Positions 53,200 through 61,244 of a DNA stretch of 64,000 bases are shown in pieces. The notes beneath the pieces were generated by a model. It saw only the letters and a list, made by a program, of their open reading frames with translations, did no database searches and was not told where the DNA came from. A program made the translations under genes and the position numbers. This stretch comes from Altererythrobacter sp. B11 (GTDB taxonomy: Bacteria > Pseudomonadota > Alphaproteobacteria > Sphingomonadales > Sphingomonadaceae), in NCBI RefSeq assembly GCF_003569745.1, contig NZ_AP018498.1:1463001-1527000 (forward strand). Reading direction: 5' to 3'. Numbering within the stretch: the first letter of the stretch is position 1; each line of letters starts with the position of its first letter.

Positions 53200-53772
53200 C
53201 TAGCTGTTGCCCGCGTCCTGCTCCTTCTGCAGCTTCGCGCTGCTGACGGGGCCTTTTTCCGCATCCTCCGCGGGGTTGTCGCTCCCCACGGCGCGCTCGC
53301 GATCATCGGGATCGGTGGCGCGGTTCAGCTCCGCACGCGTGCCGACGGCGCGATTGACGTTGCCGCCCGAGCGGGACTGCTGCCCGGGCGTGGGGTTTTC
53401 GCTCATTCGGTCGATCAGTTCGTTGTCGCCGTGGCGGGATTGGCGTTCGGGCATGGTTTCTCTCCTTTCCCGATCAATGGCGGAGGGGCGCAGTCCGTTC
53501 CGAAAGTGGCGGTGCCGCGTGCGAAGCAGGATCGCGGCGCCCAGGCAGAGGATCGCCCACGTCGCCAGAAGGGGTAGCGCATTGCCCCGCGCCGTCGGGC
53601 GCAGCGGATCGAGCTGAACTGCCGCGATCATGCCGATGAAGGCGAAGCCGGCCAGCATGATCGCCCGCCAGCCCGTCCCCAGCCGAACGAGGCGCGGCGC
53701 CATCATGCCGATCAGCGCCCAGAAAAGCGCGGCGGTGGAAAGGATGAAGAGGGCGAGGCTGAACAGATGCAT
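53200..53772 (-). CDS. Membrane protein with hydrophilic tail, possible internal second start
   Basis: An uninterrupted 190-residue frame. Residues 1-85 form about three helices (HLFSLALFILSTAALFWALI first), and the rest is hydrophilic and disordered-looking (PERQSRHGDNELIDR to KLQKEQDAGNS). A strong ribosome site (AAGGAGAG) precedes an internal ATG at 53454 with good spacing, so an 84-residue soluble protein (53200-53454) is probably also, or instead, made. No family recognised for either part. Confidence 0.65.
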   Translation of the reverse strand: MHLFSLALFILSTAALFWALIGMMAPRLVRLGTGWRAIMLAGFAFIGMIAAVQLDPLRPTARGNALPLLATWAILCLGAAILLRTRHRHFRNGLRPSAIDRERRETMPERQSRHGDNELIDRMSENPTPGQQSRSGGNVNRAVGTRAELNRATDPDDRERAVGSDNPAEDAEKGPVSSAKLQKEQDAGNS

Positions 53773-53787
53773 CGGGCGTCCCCTCTT

Positions 53788-54090
53788 TCAACGGCCCAGC
53801 AGGCCGATGGCGATGACAAGCGCCAGCACGGCGCCGGCAAACAGGCTCGCCAGCAGCAGGTCGCGCGGGGTGAAGCGGTCCACATGGTCGGCGCGGAAGC
53901 GGCTGTAGCCGCGCCGGATACGCTCATTGCTGGCGACCAGCGCGACATCCAGCGAGGACGCGCGCCGGCGGAACCACTCCAGCAGTTCCTCCAGTTCATC
54001 GGGTGAGAGGTCGGGATAGGACGCAAGCAGGGCTTCCGCCCGCTCGCGCTGGTTCGGGCGCGCATCGGCGCCCGCTGTATTCTTGGACAT
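53788..54090 (-). CDS. Small tail-anchored membrane protein
   Basis: A 100-residue protein. A polar N-terminus with LSPDELEELLEWFRRRASSL leads to one C-terminal helix (LLLASLFAGAVLALVIAIGL) ending in LGR. The topology suggests tail anchoring with the bulk in the cytoplasm, as in some anti-sigma-like or regulatory factors, but the residues show no HTH or zinc motif. It lies 15 bases upstream of the preceding minus-strand gene. Confidence 0.75.
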   Translation of the reverse strand: MSKNTAGADARPNQRERAEALLASYPDLSPDELEELLEWFRRRASSLDVALVASNERIRRGYSRFRADHVDRFTPRDLLLASLFAGAVLALVIAIGLLGR

Positions 54091-54149
54091 GATGGATCAT
54101 CCTGATCGCGGCAAGGTATGCGCGAGACAGCGCCCGCGCGCGGTGCGGA

Positions 54150-54500
54150 TCAGGAGAGGGGAGGCGCCCTTGGCGAAGCCGCCGGGCCGCGCAAGTCGCG
54201 CGGCGGCGGACCGCGCGCCTGCACTGGGGGCCAGGCCGTGCGGCTGACCGGGACTGCGGGCCAGGCGGGCACAAGATCGGCATGTACGTGCAACAGGGCC
54301 GGCGCCTGCTCCACCACCTGCACCTCTTCCGCGCGTTCGCGGCGTGCGGCCACGGCCACTTCCGCCGTACTGACGCTGAAAGCCGATCCGTGATCGCGCT
54401 GGGGAAGCACCGGCCGGGCGGGCGTCGCCTGCAGCCCGATCGTCGCCAGCATCAGCGCGGCGAGCAGGCGGAACAGCAGGAAGGCGCGGGGCAGGGGCAC
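54150..54500 (-). CDS. Small exported protein, hypothetical
   Basis: A 116-residue frame with a good signal peptide (PLPRAFLLFRLLAALMLATI) and strong GC at third codon positions. The mature part is rich in Pro and Ala, ending RGPAASPRAPPLS, with no Cys. It lies 59 bases upstream of the tail-anchored gene on the same strand. It could be a real secreted peptide or a chance frame. No family recognised. Confidence 0.55.
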   Translation of the reverse strand: MPLPRAFLLFRLLAALMLATIGLQATPARPVLPQRDHGSAFSVSTAEVAVAARRERAEEVQVVEQAPALLHVHADLVPAWPAVPVSRTAWPPVQARGPPPRDLRGPAASPRAPPLS

Positions 54501-54564
54501 GCTTGCGGATTACGCAGCGACGGCGGCAAAGGCAAATCCCCGGCGGACGCGCGCTCTCTCTTCG

Positions 54565-54695
54565 GTGGTGCCCGGCTGGATTCCCGCCTGCGCAGGAATG
54601 ACGAAGATCGGGGGTTAGGCCACCAAGGCCGCCGTGCACCTCACCACACCTGCTCAGCCTGAGCCTGTCGAAGGCTGCGCGCCTTCGTTGCCGCC
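54565..54695. repeat. Two extragenic palindrome modules
   Basis: CTGGATTCCCGCCTGCGCAG (54569-54588) continues as GAATGACGAAG, and CAGCCTGAGCCTGTCGAAGG (54655-54674) follows. These are single modules of the families seen elsewhere in the window. The 255 bases between 54500 and 54756 hold no convincing gene. Confidence 0.8.
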
Positions 54696-54755
54696 CGGTC
54701 GCCTCCGGAACATTACGGGCCGCGCCTTCAGGCCGCAGGGCGGATCATCGCGCCC

Positions 54756-55889
54756 ATGCCCAATCCCGACCCACGCGATTCGTCGCTGCTGCCCGCCGGC
54801 CTCACCCGCCGGAACGTGCTCATCGGCGGCGGTGCGGTGCTGGGCCTTGCCGCGGCTGCCGGTGGCGCCGGCTTCGTGCAAATGGGATCGATGGCGGATT
54901 ACTCGGCGCGCATGTCAAACCAGCGCGCCCCGTTGCGAGCGAGTGGCGGCCTTGTGGAACTGGTGCGTTACGCCACACTCGCGCCAAACGGCCACAACAC
55001 CCAGCCATGGCGCTTCACCCTGGACCAAGGCAGCATCGCCATCGCGCCGGATTTTACGCGGCGCACGCCCGTGGTGGACCCTGACGATCACCACCTTTTC
55101 GTCAGCCTCGGCTGCGCGGCGGAAAACCTGGCACTCGCGGCGGCGGCCTGCGGCTTGCCGGGCGAGCTGCGTTTCGATCGCGGGCGGCTGATCTATGACT
55201 ATGGCCGGGGCGAGCCGCGGCGGTCCGCGCTGTATGATGCCATTCCGCGCCGCCAGTCCACCCGCGCACCCTTTGCGGGCGGGGCCGTTCCGCCGGAACA
55301 CCTTGCCGTGCTGGAGCAGGCAGCGGCGGAGGAAGGCGTGCATCTCCGGCTGCTCACTGACCGACCCGCCATCGCCGCCGCGCGCGATCTGGTGATCGCC
55401 GCGAACACGCGGCAGATGGGTGACGCGGCCTTCCGACGCGAATTGGTCCACTGGTTGCGCTTCAGCCCGCGCGCGGCGCTGGCCGATGGCGACGGCATCC
55501 CCAGCGTGGTGAGCGGCAACCCTCCGTTGCCGGAGTGGGTGGGCCACGCTATCTTTCCCCTCGTTTTCACCACGGAGGGCGAGAACGACCGCTACGCCCG
55601 CCTGATGGACAGCGCATCGGGCCTTGCGGTGTTCAGCGGCGAGCGCGCCGATCCCGAACATTGGGCGCGGGTGGGCCGGGCCTGCCAGCGCTTCGCCCTG
55701 CAGGCGACGGCGCTCGGCATGAAGCTCTCCTTCGTCAACCAGCCGGTGGAAGTCGCCGCATTCCGCAGTGACCTGGCCGCGCTCGCCGGAATGGGCCGGA
55801 TGCGCCCCGATCTCCTGCTGCGCTTCGGCTATGGCGATCCCATGCCCATGACCCCCCGGCGCCCGGTGGCGGCAGTGATCGAAGCATGA
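54756..55889 (+). CDS. Acg-type nitroreductase-fold flavoprotein, Tat-exported
   Basis: A 377-residue protein. A twin-arginine signal (LTRRNVLIGGGAVLGLAAAA) is followed by VRYATLAPNGHNTQPWRFTL, the FMN-contacting opening of the Acg/nitroreductase-like family. DPDDHHLFVSLGCAAENLAL follows, then IPRRQSTRAPFAG and a late GKLSFVNQPVE-like KLSFVNQPVEVAAFRSDLA. In mycobacteria Acg is induced with dormancy genes and binds FMN; here the role is unknown. Repeats lie on both sides. Confidence 0.85.
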   Translation: MPNPDPRDSSLLPAGLTRRNVLIGGGAVLGLAAAAGGAGFVQMGSMADYSARMSNQRAPLRASGGLVELVRYATLAPNGHNTQPWRFTLDQGSIAIAPDFTRRTPVVDPDDHHLFVSLGCAAENLALAAAACGLPGELRFDRGRLIYDYGRGEPRRSALYDAIPRRQSTRAPFAGGAVPPEHLAVLEQAAAEEGVHLRLLTDRPAIAAARDLVIAANTRQMGDAAFRRELVHWLRFSPRAALADGDGIPSVVSGNPPLPEWVGHAIFPLVFTTEGENDRYARLMDSASGLAVFSGERADPEHWARVGRACQRFALQATALGMKLSFVNQPVEVAAFRSDLAALAGMGRMRPDLLLRFGYGDPMPMTPRRPVAAVIEA

Positions 55890-55935
55890 GCCGCCCCCTG
55901 GATTCCCGCCGGCGCGGGAAGGGGGGAGCGGGGGG

Positions 55936-56440
55936 TCCGCAATTCACCACATCCGCTCAGCCTGAGCTTGTCGAAGGCCACGCGCTGCCATGGCCCCCGT
56001 CCGACAGCTTTGTGCGCGTCCTTCGACAGGCTCAGGACGAGCGGGGGATGGGGGCGCTGTCACTGCAACTGCCGGGGAATTGCCCGCCACCCTCGTCATC
56101 CCCGCGCAGGCGGGGATCCAGAGCGGCAATCACCAGCGCCCGACTGGATTCCCGCCTGCGCGGGAATGACAAAGGGGAAAGTGGGTGTTCCGCAATTCAC
56201 CACACCCGCTCAGCCTGAGCTTGTCGAAGGCCACGCGCTGCCATGGCCCCCGTCCGGTAGCTTTGGTGCGTGTCCTTCGACAGGCTCAGGACGAGCGGGT
56301 GGGGGCGCTATCACTGCCACTGCGGCCGACTTCCCCCTACTCTCGTCATCCCCGCGCAGGCGGGGATCCAGAGCGGCAGGCGGCGGCGCCAGACTGGATT
56401 CCCGCCTGCGCGGGAATGACGAGGGGGGCGGGTGCCGGCG
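55936..56440. repeat. Tandem 253-bp units of four-module palindromic repeats
   Basis: Unit 1 (55936-56188) and unit 2 (56189-about 56440) both start TCCGCAATTCACCACA. Each holds CAGCCTGAGCTTGTCGAAGG, then the inverted CCTTCGACAGGCTCAGGACG, then CGTCATCCCCGCGCAGGCGG and GATTCCCGCCTGCGCGGGAA. The copies differ by scattered substitutions in the linkers and a few indels. No gene is credible in 55890-56475: frames crossing it are shadows of the repeats. Confidence 0.9.
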
Positions 56441-56475
56441 CGAAACCACGATGGCAGGCGCAGCCGTCCCCCGCG

Positions 56476-56868
56476 CTACACCAGCCCCAGCTTGCCCAGC
56501 TCGCGGACCAGCCGGATCGGCAGCACGTCGCCTGCCACGTCGCCGGGGGCGAGGTCGGGTGGGGCGTCCTCTTCCTCGAGATAGCGCCAGCCCTGATGGG
56601 CGCGCTTGGCGCGGGGGTGGACGAGGATCAGGCGGGGAGCGAGGCGGATGGTCCAGCGCCCGTCCTCGCGCTGCTCGAAGCCGAGGATTTCGCTGCGGGC
56701 GACCATCGCGTGTTCGATGATCCAGTACAGCGATCCGCCGATCATCTCCGCATGCCGCTTGGGCAGGTAGCGGGTGGTCATATGCGCCTCTGCGCCACTT
56801 TCGACCCACTGGCGCAGGGCGTCCACACCGGCGGAGCGATAGGCGATCTTCGTCATGCTGAGCGGCAT
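56476..56868 (-). CDS. DUF1489 family protein
   Basis: A 130-residue protein found in most alphaproteobacteria. It starts PLSMTKIAYRSAGVDALRQW, and the core is TRYLPKRHAEMIGGSLYWII (the K-R-x-E-x-x-x-GGSLYW motif), then RLILVHPRAKRAHQGWRYLE with QGWRYL and DAPPDLAPGD. No function is established for the family. ATG 56868 matches the family start. It is followed by the repeat tandem on its downstream side. Confidence 0.9.
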   Translation of the reverse strand: MPLSMTKIAYRSAGVDALRQWVESGAEAHMTTRYLPKRHAEMIGGSLYWIIEHAMVARSEILGFEQREDGRWTIRLAPRLILVHPRAKRAHQGWRYLEEEDAPPDLAPGDVAGDVLPIRLVRELGKLGLV

Positions 56869-57019
56869 GGCCGCAATGTAGGGATTACCGGCCGATCCTG
56901 CGAGTGCGGACAACGCCGGCCTGTCCTACAGCCGCGCCCTTGTGAACAGAGGCGGGATGGCCCGCATCCCCTTCCATACCCCTGCAATCCTGCGATTTTA
57001 TACCAGATCCGGGGGCGCA

Positions 57020-57060
57020 GGTTTTTTGCGCATGAACCCTGTTCCAGCGTGTTCCAGGCG
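57020..57060 (+). other. Conserved 'GCATGAACCCTGTTCCA' element, copy B
   Basis: GGTTTTTTGCGCATGAACCC (57020-57039) leads into TGTTCCAGCG and TGTTCCAGGC. A CTGTCCTACA box lies at 56921-56930, the same distance as in copy A. CCTGCG (56989-56994) and CGCAGG (57016-57021) could pair just before the T-run. This copy sits between two minus-strand genes and points toward the mgtE 3' end, so it does not lead into a gene on its own strand. Confidence 0.7.
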
Positions 57061-57067
57061 GGCGCGT

Positions 57068-58480
57068 TCAGCCTACCAGACCGCTCGCCACGGCGAGGCC
57101 GAGGAAGGCGAAAAAGCCCATCGAATCGGTGATCATGGTCACGAACACGCTGCTCGCCACCGCCGGATCCTGACCCATGCGATCGAACAGCACGGGCACG
57201 GCCACGCCCGCCAGCCCGGCGGTGAGGATGTTGATCGTTACCGCCACCGCGATCACTATGCCCAGCGCGGGGGTGAAGATCACCGCGGTGGCAATTCCGA
57301 TCAGCGCGGCCACGGTGGCGCCGTTCAGCATCGCCACGCGAAATTCGCGCCACAGGATGCGGCTGGTGTTGGACTTGGTCAGCTGGTTGGTGGCGATGGC
57401 GCGCACGGTCACGGCCATGGTCTGCGTGCCGGCATTGCCGCCGATGCTGGCGACGATCGGCATCAGGATGGCCAGCGCCACCAGCTGTTCGATCGCGGCG
57501 CCGAAGGCGGCGATGATCAGGCTGGCGACCAGCGCCGTGCCGAGATTCGCGACCAGCCAGCGCACGCGCGCGGAATAGGCATCGCGGATCGGCTCGTTGA
57601 TGTCGCCTTCGCCCGCGCCGCTCATCAGCAGGGCGTCCTCGCCCGCTTCTTCCTGGATGATGTGGACGATGTCGTCGACGGTCAGCTGGCCGACCAGCCG
57701 CCCACTTTCGTCCACCACGGCGGCGGAAATCAGGGCGTATTTCTGGAAGCGCAGCGCGACCTCTTCCTGATCCATGTCCACCGGGATCAGCGTCTGGTCG
57801 CGCATCATCACATCGGCCAGCGGCACATGGCGCGGCGTGCGCAGGATCCACGAAAGCTGGCAGGCACCCACCGGCCGGTGGCGGTGATCGACGATGAACA
57901 CTTCCCAGAACTCGGTGGGCAGATCCTCGTTCTCGCGCAGGTAGTCGATCAGGTCGCCCACCTTGAGATGTTCCGGCACCGCCACCAGCTCGCGCTGCAT
58001 CAGGCGGCCGGCCGTCTCGTCCGGATAGGACAGCGCATTCTCGATCGCCGCGCGGTCTTCCGGCTCCATCTCGGCCAGGATGGCGCGCTGGTCCTCTGGC
58101 TCCAGATCCTCGATCAGCTGGACGGCATCGTCCGTATTCAGCTGTTCGGCGATTTCGGCCACGGCGCCCGGTGGCAGCGCCTCGATCATGTCGTCGCGGA
58201 CGTAATCGTTCAGCTCGGTGATGACCTCCACGGTCATCAGGTCGGTGATGGCGGCCGCCAGCCGGTGGCGGCGTTCGGGCTGGAGCAGCTCCAGCAGGTC
58301 GGCGATGTCGGCGGGGTGGAGCGGCTCGACCAGCTCGTAGGCCCGGCCTTCGTCGCCGCTCTCCAGCGCCTCGACAACCGAATCGACGAATTCCGGCTTC
58401 AGCCGATTCTCCTCGTCCAGCTGCTCGTCTTCCTCGCGGGGAAGCTCCTCGGTCAGCGTGGGGAGATCGTCGTCGGCCAT
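57068..58480 (-). CDS. mgtE: Magnesium transporter MgtE
   Basis: A 470-residue channel. The N-terminal MgtE_N domain (about 1-150: FVDSVVEALESGDEGRAYEL onward) is followed by two CBS domains (about 155-290) that sense cytoplasmic Mg2+. Five membrane helices follow, with SIGGNAGTQTMAVTVRAIAT, the P-x-GGNAGxQ ion-selectivity region. QLTKSNTSRILWREFRVA is also typical. No M-box riboswitch was seen upstream, where the cyclophilin gene is divergent. Confidence 0.95.
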   Translation of the reverse strand: MADDDLPTLTEELPREEDEQLDEENRLKPEFVDSVVEALESGDEGRAYELVEPLHPADIADLLELLQPERRHRLAAAITDLMTVEVITELNDYVRDDMIEALPPGAVAEIAEQLNTDDAVQLIEDLEPEDQRAILAEMEPEDRAAIENALSYPDETAGRLMQRELVAVPEHLKVGDLIDYLRENEDLPTEFWEVFIVDHRHRPVGACQLSWILRTPRHVPLADVMMRDQTLIPVDMDQEEVALRFQKYALISAAVVDESGRLVGQLTVDDIVHIIQEEAGEDALLMSGAGEGDINEPIRDAYSARVRWLVANLGTALVASLIIAAFGAAIEQLVALAILMPIVASIGGNAGTQTMAVTVRAIATNQLTKSNTSRILWREFRVAMLNGATVAALIGIATAVIFTPALGIVIAVAVTINILTAGLAGVAVPVLFDRMGQDPAVASSVFVTMITDSMGFFAFLGLAVASGLVG

Positions 58481-58583
58481 CCCGGCGGTCCTATTCTACC
58501 GCACTGCAAAAGCAAGCGGGCGGGTGACATCGCCGCACATCGGCCTATATCGCCCCGCGAAACCCCGAGAGGAGATTGCACCT

Positions 58584-59048
58584 ATGGCCGATGACACGCT
58601 GACCCTGACGCTCGACACCGGAAATGGAGAGGGTGGTGACGTGGTGATCAAGCTGCGTCCCGATCTCGCGCCCGGCCATGTCGAGCGGATTACCGAGCTT
58701 GCCAAGGAAGGCTTCTACGACGGCGTGGTGTTCCACCGCGTGATCCCCGGCTTCATGGCGCAGGGCGGCGATCCCACCGGCACCGGCATGAGCGGCAGCG
58801 ACAAGCCCGACCTGAAGGCGGAGTTCAACAAGGAACCGCATGTGCGCGGCACCTGCTCCATGGCCCGCACCCAGGTGCCGGACAGCGCCAACAGCCAGTT
58901 CTTCATCTGCTTCGACGATGCCCGCTTCCTCGACGGCCAGTACACCGTATGGGGCCAGGTGGAGAGCGGCATGGAGCATGTCGACGCGCTGCCCAAGGGT
59001 GAGCCCCCGCGCGCGCCGGGCAAGATCGTCAAGGCGACGGTCGGCTGA
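58584..59048 (+). CDS. Peptidyl-prolyl cis-trans isomerase, cyclophilin type
   Basis: A 154-residue cytoplasmic cyclophilin. VVFHRVIPGFMAQGGDPTGT holds the catalytic Arg and Phe-Met-x-Gln block, and SMARTQVPDSANSQFFICF the Ala-x-x-x-x-SQFFI core. VWGQVESGMEHVDAL gives the late substrate groove. No signal peptide, so cytoplasmic. A GAGAGGAGA ribosome site supports ATG 58584. A strong hairpin ends the gene. Confidence 0.95.
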   Translation: MADDTLTLTLDTGNGEGGDVVIKLRPDLAPGHVERITELAKEGFYDGVVFHRVIPGFMAQGGDPTGTGMSGSDKPDLKAEFNKEPHVRGTCSMARTQVPDSANSQFFICFDDARFLDGQYTVWGQVESGMEHVDALPKGEPPRAPGKIVKATVG

Positions 59049-59057
59049 TCATAAGCG

Positions 59058-59090
59058 AAGGGGCGCCACCGGGGCGTCCCTTCCTTTTTA
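59058..59090 (+). terminator. Rho-independent terminator after the cyclophilin gene
   Basis: AAGGGGCGCC (59058-59067) pairs with GGCGTCCCTT (59073-59082) over ten positions with one G-T, loop ACCGG, followed by CCTTTTTA. It separates this gene from the convergent double-NTF2 gene. Confidence 0.8.
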
Positions 59091-59108
59091 CGGCCTAGCG
59101 GGCGGTGG

Positions 59109-60080
59109 TTATTCCTGCTCGCGCGGCGGGGCGACGTTGCGGCTTTCGATCAGCCACTTGCCGCCCACCTTCACCACATCGTCCACCCCATTGCCTACAG
59201 CGGCGACTCTCGGCTCTGGCTTGCTTCCGGCGGGCCCGCCGAACACGGTCTGCCAATAGTAATGCACCCGCGCGCGGGTGGGGGAAAGGAACTCGATCGA
59301 CTGGTTGGACATGATGTGGTGCATCGCCCCCAGTTCACCGCGAGCGCGGCGCGGGGCCTGGCTCTTCTCCATGTCGGCGATCATCTTGTGGAGTGCGTCG
59401 TGGCCCTTCACTTTCAGGAAGGCGCCGTCCTCGGTGAACACTTTCACATACTCGTCGGCATTGAGCGTGTCCGCGGCGCGGACATAGTCCCACATCAGCT
59501 TTTCGATGGCCGCGCGCTCCACCGATTCGCGCAGCACCGTGTCCACGTCCAGGCCATTGGTCTGCTGGGCGCCCGCGGGCAGGGTGGCCGGATCCCAGTG
59601 CTCGTCGGCCTTGCCGTCCACGAAGCGCCAGGTGTCGAACCAGGTGGTGGTGTAGCTCTTCGTCGGATCATCGGCATAGGGCACCTGGCGGACCGTCAGC
59701 ACGGTGACGTAATCGCCTTCCGCCTGCACCGCGACGATCGGGTTGGTGAGCTTGGTGCAATTGTCCTTCGGCTGGCGCTTGGCCACTTCGATGAAATAGC
59801 GCTGCACCCCGGCGAGGCCCGAGGCGGCGAGCGGATTGTGCTGGATATAGCGATCGGTCAGCCACTCGCCCGCGCGCTGCCATTGGTCGCATTGCAGCAG
59901 TTCGCGCATGATATGCAGCGCGGCCTGCTTGTTGCGCTGGAGCTTGGGATCGTTGCTGGTGAACAGCGATTCCGGATCCGGATGCGCCACCACCGGATCG
60001 CTCAGCGCGCGCATCTGCGCCTGGGCGGTGAACGGGCTGCACGCCAGCACGGCGGCAAGCAGATAGATCGATTTCCTCAT
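59109..60080 (-). CDS. Exported double NTF2-like (SnoaL) domain protein
   Basis: A 323-residue protein. A signal peptide (MRKSIYLLAAVLACSPFTAQ) precedes two NTF2-like units: one at about 45-165 (WLTDRYIQHNPLAASGLAGV as the acid-rich SnoaL start) and one at about 190-310 (AIEKLMWDYVRAADTLNADE, then YVKVFTEDGAFLKVKG and ending VHYYWQTVFGG). Each looks like a cone-shaped substrate pocket. Fusion of two such domains is unusual, and the activity is unknown. ATG 60080 is favoured by the AAGGGGG site upstream. Confidence 0.8.
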   Translation of the reverse strand: MRKSIYLLAAVLACSPFTAQAQMRALSDPVVAHPDPESLFTSNDPKLQRNKQAALHIMRELLQCDQWQRAGEWLTDRYIQHNPLAASGLAGVQRYFIEVAKRQPKDNCTKLTNPIVAVQAEGDYVTVLTVRQVPYADDPTKSYTTTWFDTWRFVDGKADEHWDPATLPAGAQQTNGLDVDTVLRESVERAAIEKLMWDYVRAADTLNADEYVKVFTEDGAFLKVKGHDALHKMIADMEKSQAPRRARGELGAMHHIMSNQSIEFLSPTRARVHYYWQTVFGGPAGSKPEPRVAAVGNGVDDVVKVGGKWLIESRNVAPPREQE

Positions 60081-60154
60081 TGGCATCCCCCTTGGGTGTT
60101 TTCCTACCCTTCGCCGGCTTTGTAGCCGGGGGGAGGGGCCTTGGGAACAGGGAG

Positions 60155-61036
60155 CTAGAGGCCGGCGCTCTTCAGCCAGTCGTGGAAGATGCGCACCGGG
60201 CGCGTTTCCAGATCCACCGGGCGGCACACGAACCAGTAGCTGTAGGGGCTTTCCACCTGCAGCCCGTCGAACAGCTTGGCGAGGCGCGGGTCGTTGTTTC
60301 GCCGCATGTGATCGTCATGCATCATGGCGATGCCAAGCCCCTGCGCCGCCGCTTCCAGGATCAGCTGGCCGGAATCGTAATGATCCACCGCGCTGGGCTG
60401 CAGCGCCTGATAGCCGAGCGCCGCTTTCCATGCATCGAAGCTCAGCGGCATGTCGGTGTGGAGGAGGAAGGTCTGCTTCTCCAGCTCGGGGATACCGGGG
60501 GCAGGACCGAGCTCTTCCAGCAGGCCCTTGTTGCACATGGCGTGGATTGTGTTCTGGTCCAGCTGAACGCCATGGAACCCGGCTGGCGGATTGGTGGTGA
60601 GCAGGATCGCCGCATCCAGCGTATCGCCCACTCGGTCGATCAGATGCGGCCCCGTGTCGATATCGATATGCAGCCGAGGGTGCAGCTGGCGCAGTTCCGG
60701 CAGGCGAGGGAACAGGCGCTGCGTGCCGAACAGCGGCAGCACGCCCAGCCGCAGGCGCAGCAGCTGGAAATTCTCCGACTGCGCTTCCACCGCGACCGCC
60801 AGCGATTCCAGATGCGGCGCCACCGCGTCATAGAAGGCGCGGCCCTCGTCCGTCAGCTTCATCGCCTGCCCGGTGCGGGAGAACATCTTCTTGCCGGTGA
60901 AGTCCTCCAGATTGGCGATTCGCCGCGACAGTGCCGACGGGCTGAGGCCGAGTTCGTCCGCGGCGGCGCGGGCGGAGCCCAGGCGCACGACACGCACGAA
61001 CGCCTCGAGTGCGCGGAGGGGAGGAAGACGGCGCAT
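60155..61036 (-). CDS. LysR family transcriptional regulator
   Basis: A 293-residue regulator. The helix-turn-helix spans about 6-65 (PLRALEAFVRVVRLGSARAA then LSPSALSRRIANLEDFTGKK), with the periplasmic-binding-like effector domain after residue 90 (LRLGVLPLFGTQRLFPRLPE). It resembles the GcvA/HdfR group. The double-NTF2 gene starts 74 bases downstream on the same strand and is a likely target or operon partner. The upstream 208 bases to corC hold an A/T-rich stretch near 61110-61135. Confidence 0.88.
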   Translation of the reverse strand: MRRLPPLRALEAFVRVVRLGSARAAADELGLSPSALSRRIANLEDFTGKKMFSRTGQAMKLTDEGRAFYDAVAPHLESLAVAVEAQSENFQLLRLRLGVLPLFGTQRLFPRLPELRQLHPRLHIDIDTGPHLIDRVGDTLDAAILLTTNPPAGFHGVQLDQNTIHAMCNKGLLEELGPAPGIPELEKQTFLLHTDMPLSFDAWKAALGYQALQPSAVDHYDSGQLILEAAAQGLGIAMMHDDHMRRNNDPRLAKLFDGLQVESPYSYWFVCRPVDLETRPVRIFHDWLKSAGL

Positions 61037-61244
61037 TGCTTTCAGTGTTCAGAAAAATGCAACAGAGTCGAGACGGGAATTGCGCATAGTCGGGGATGAT
61101 TTGGCAGGTTCTTGATTAATATCTTTATTTTGTCGCACCTGCGAAGCGAACCCGGTCACTCAAGCAAGTTGAGAAGGTCATGCGGCAAGCGCAACACCTC
61201 CGCACTACCTCCTGCGCCTTTCCGCGGCGTGAATGCCGCCCGGC

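Noticed and set aside
55936-56440. CRISPR array
   Set aside because: The repeats are palindromic modules in alternating orientation with conserved linkers, not uniform direct repeats with unique spacers, and no cas genes are present.
58481-58583. M-box (magnesium) riboswitch for mgtE
   Set aside because: The 103-base gap to the divergent cyclophilin gene is too short for the element, and no matching conserved blocks were seen.
61037-61244. tRNA or small RNA in the A/T-rich gap between the LysR and corC genes
   Set aside because: No cloverleaf pairing or CCA-type end could be made, and the A/T-rich part near 61110-61135 is more simply a promoter region.
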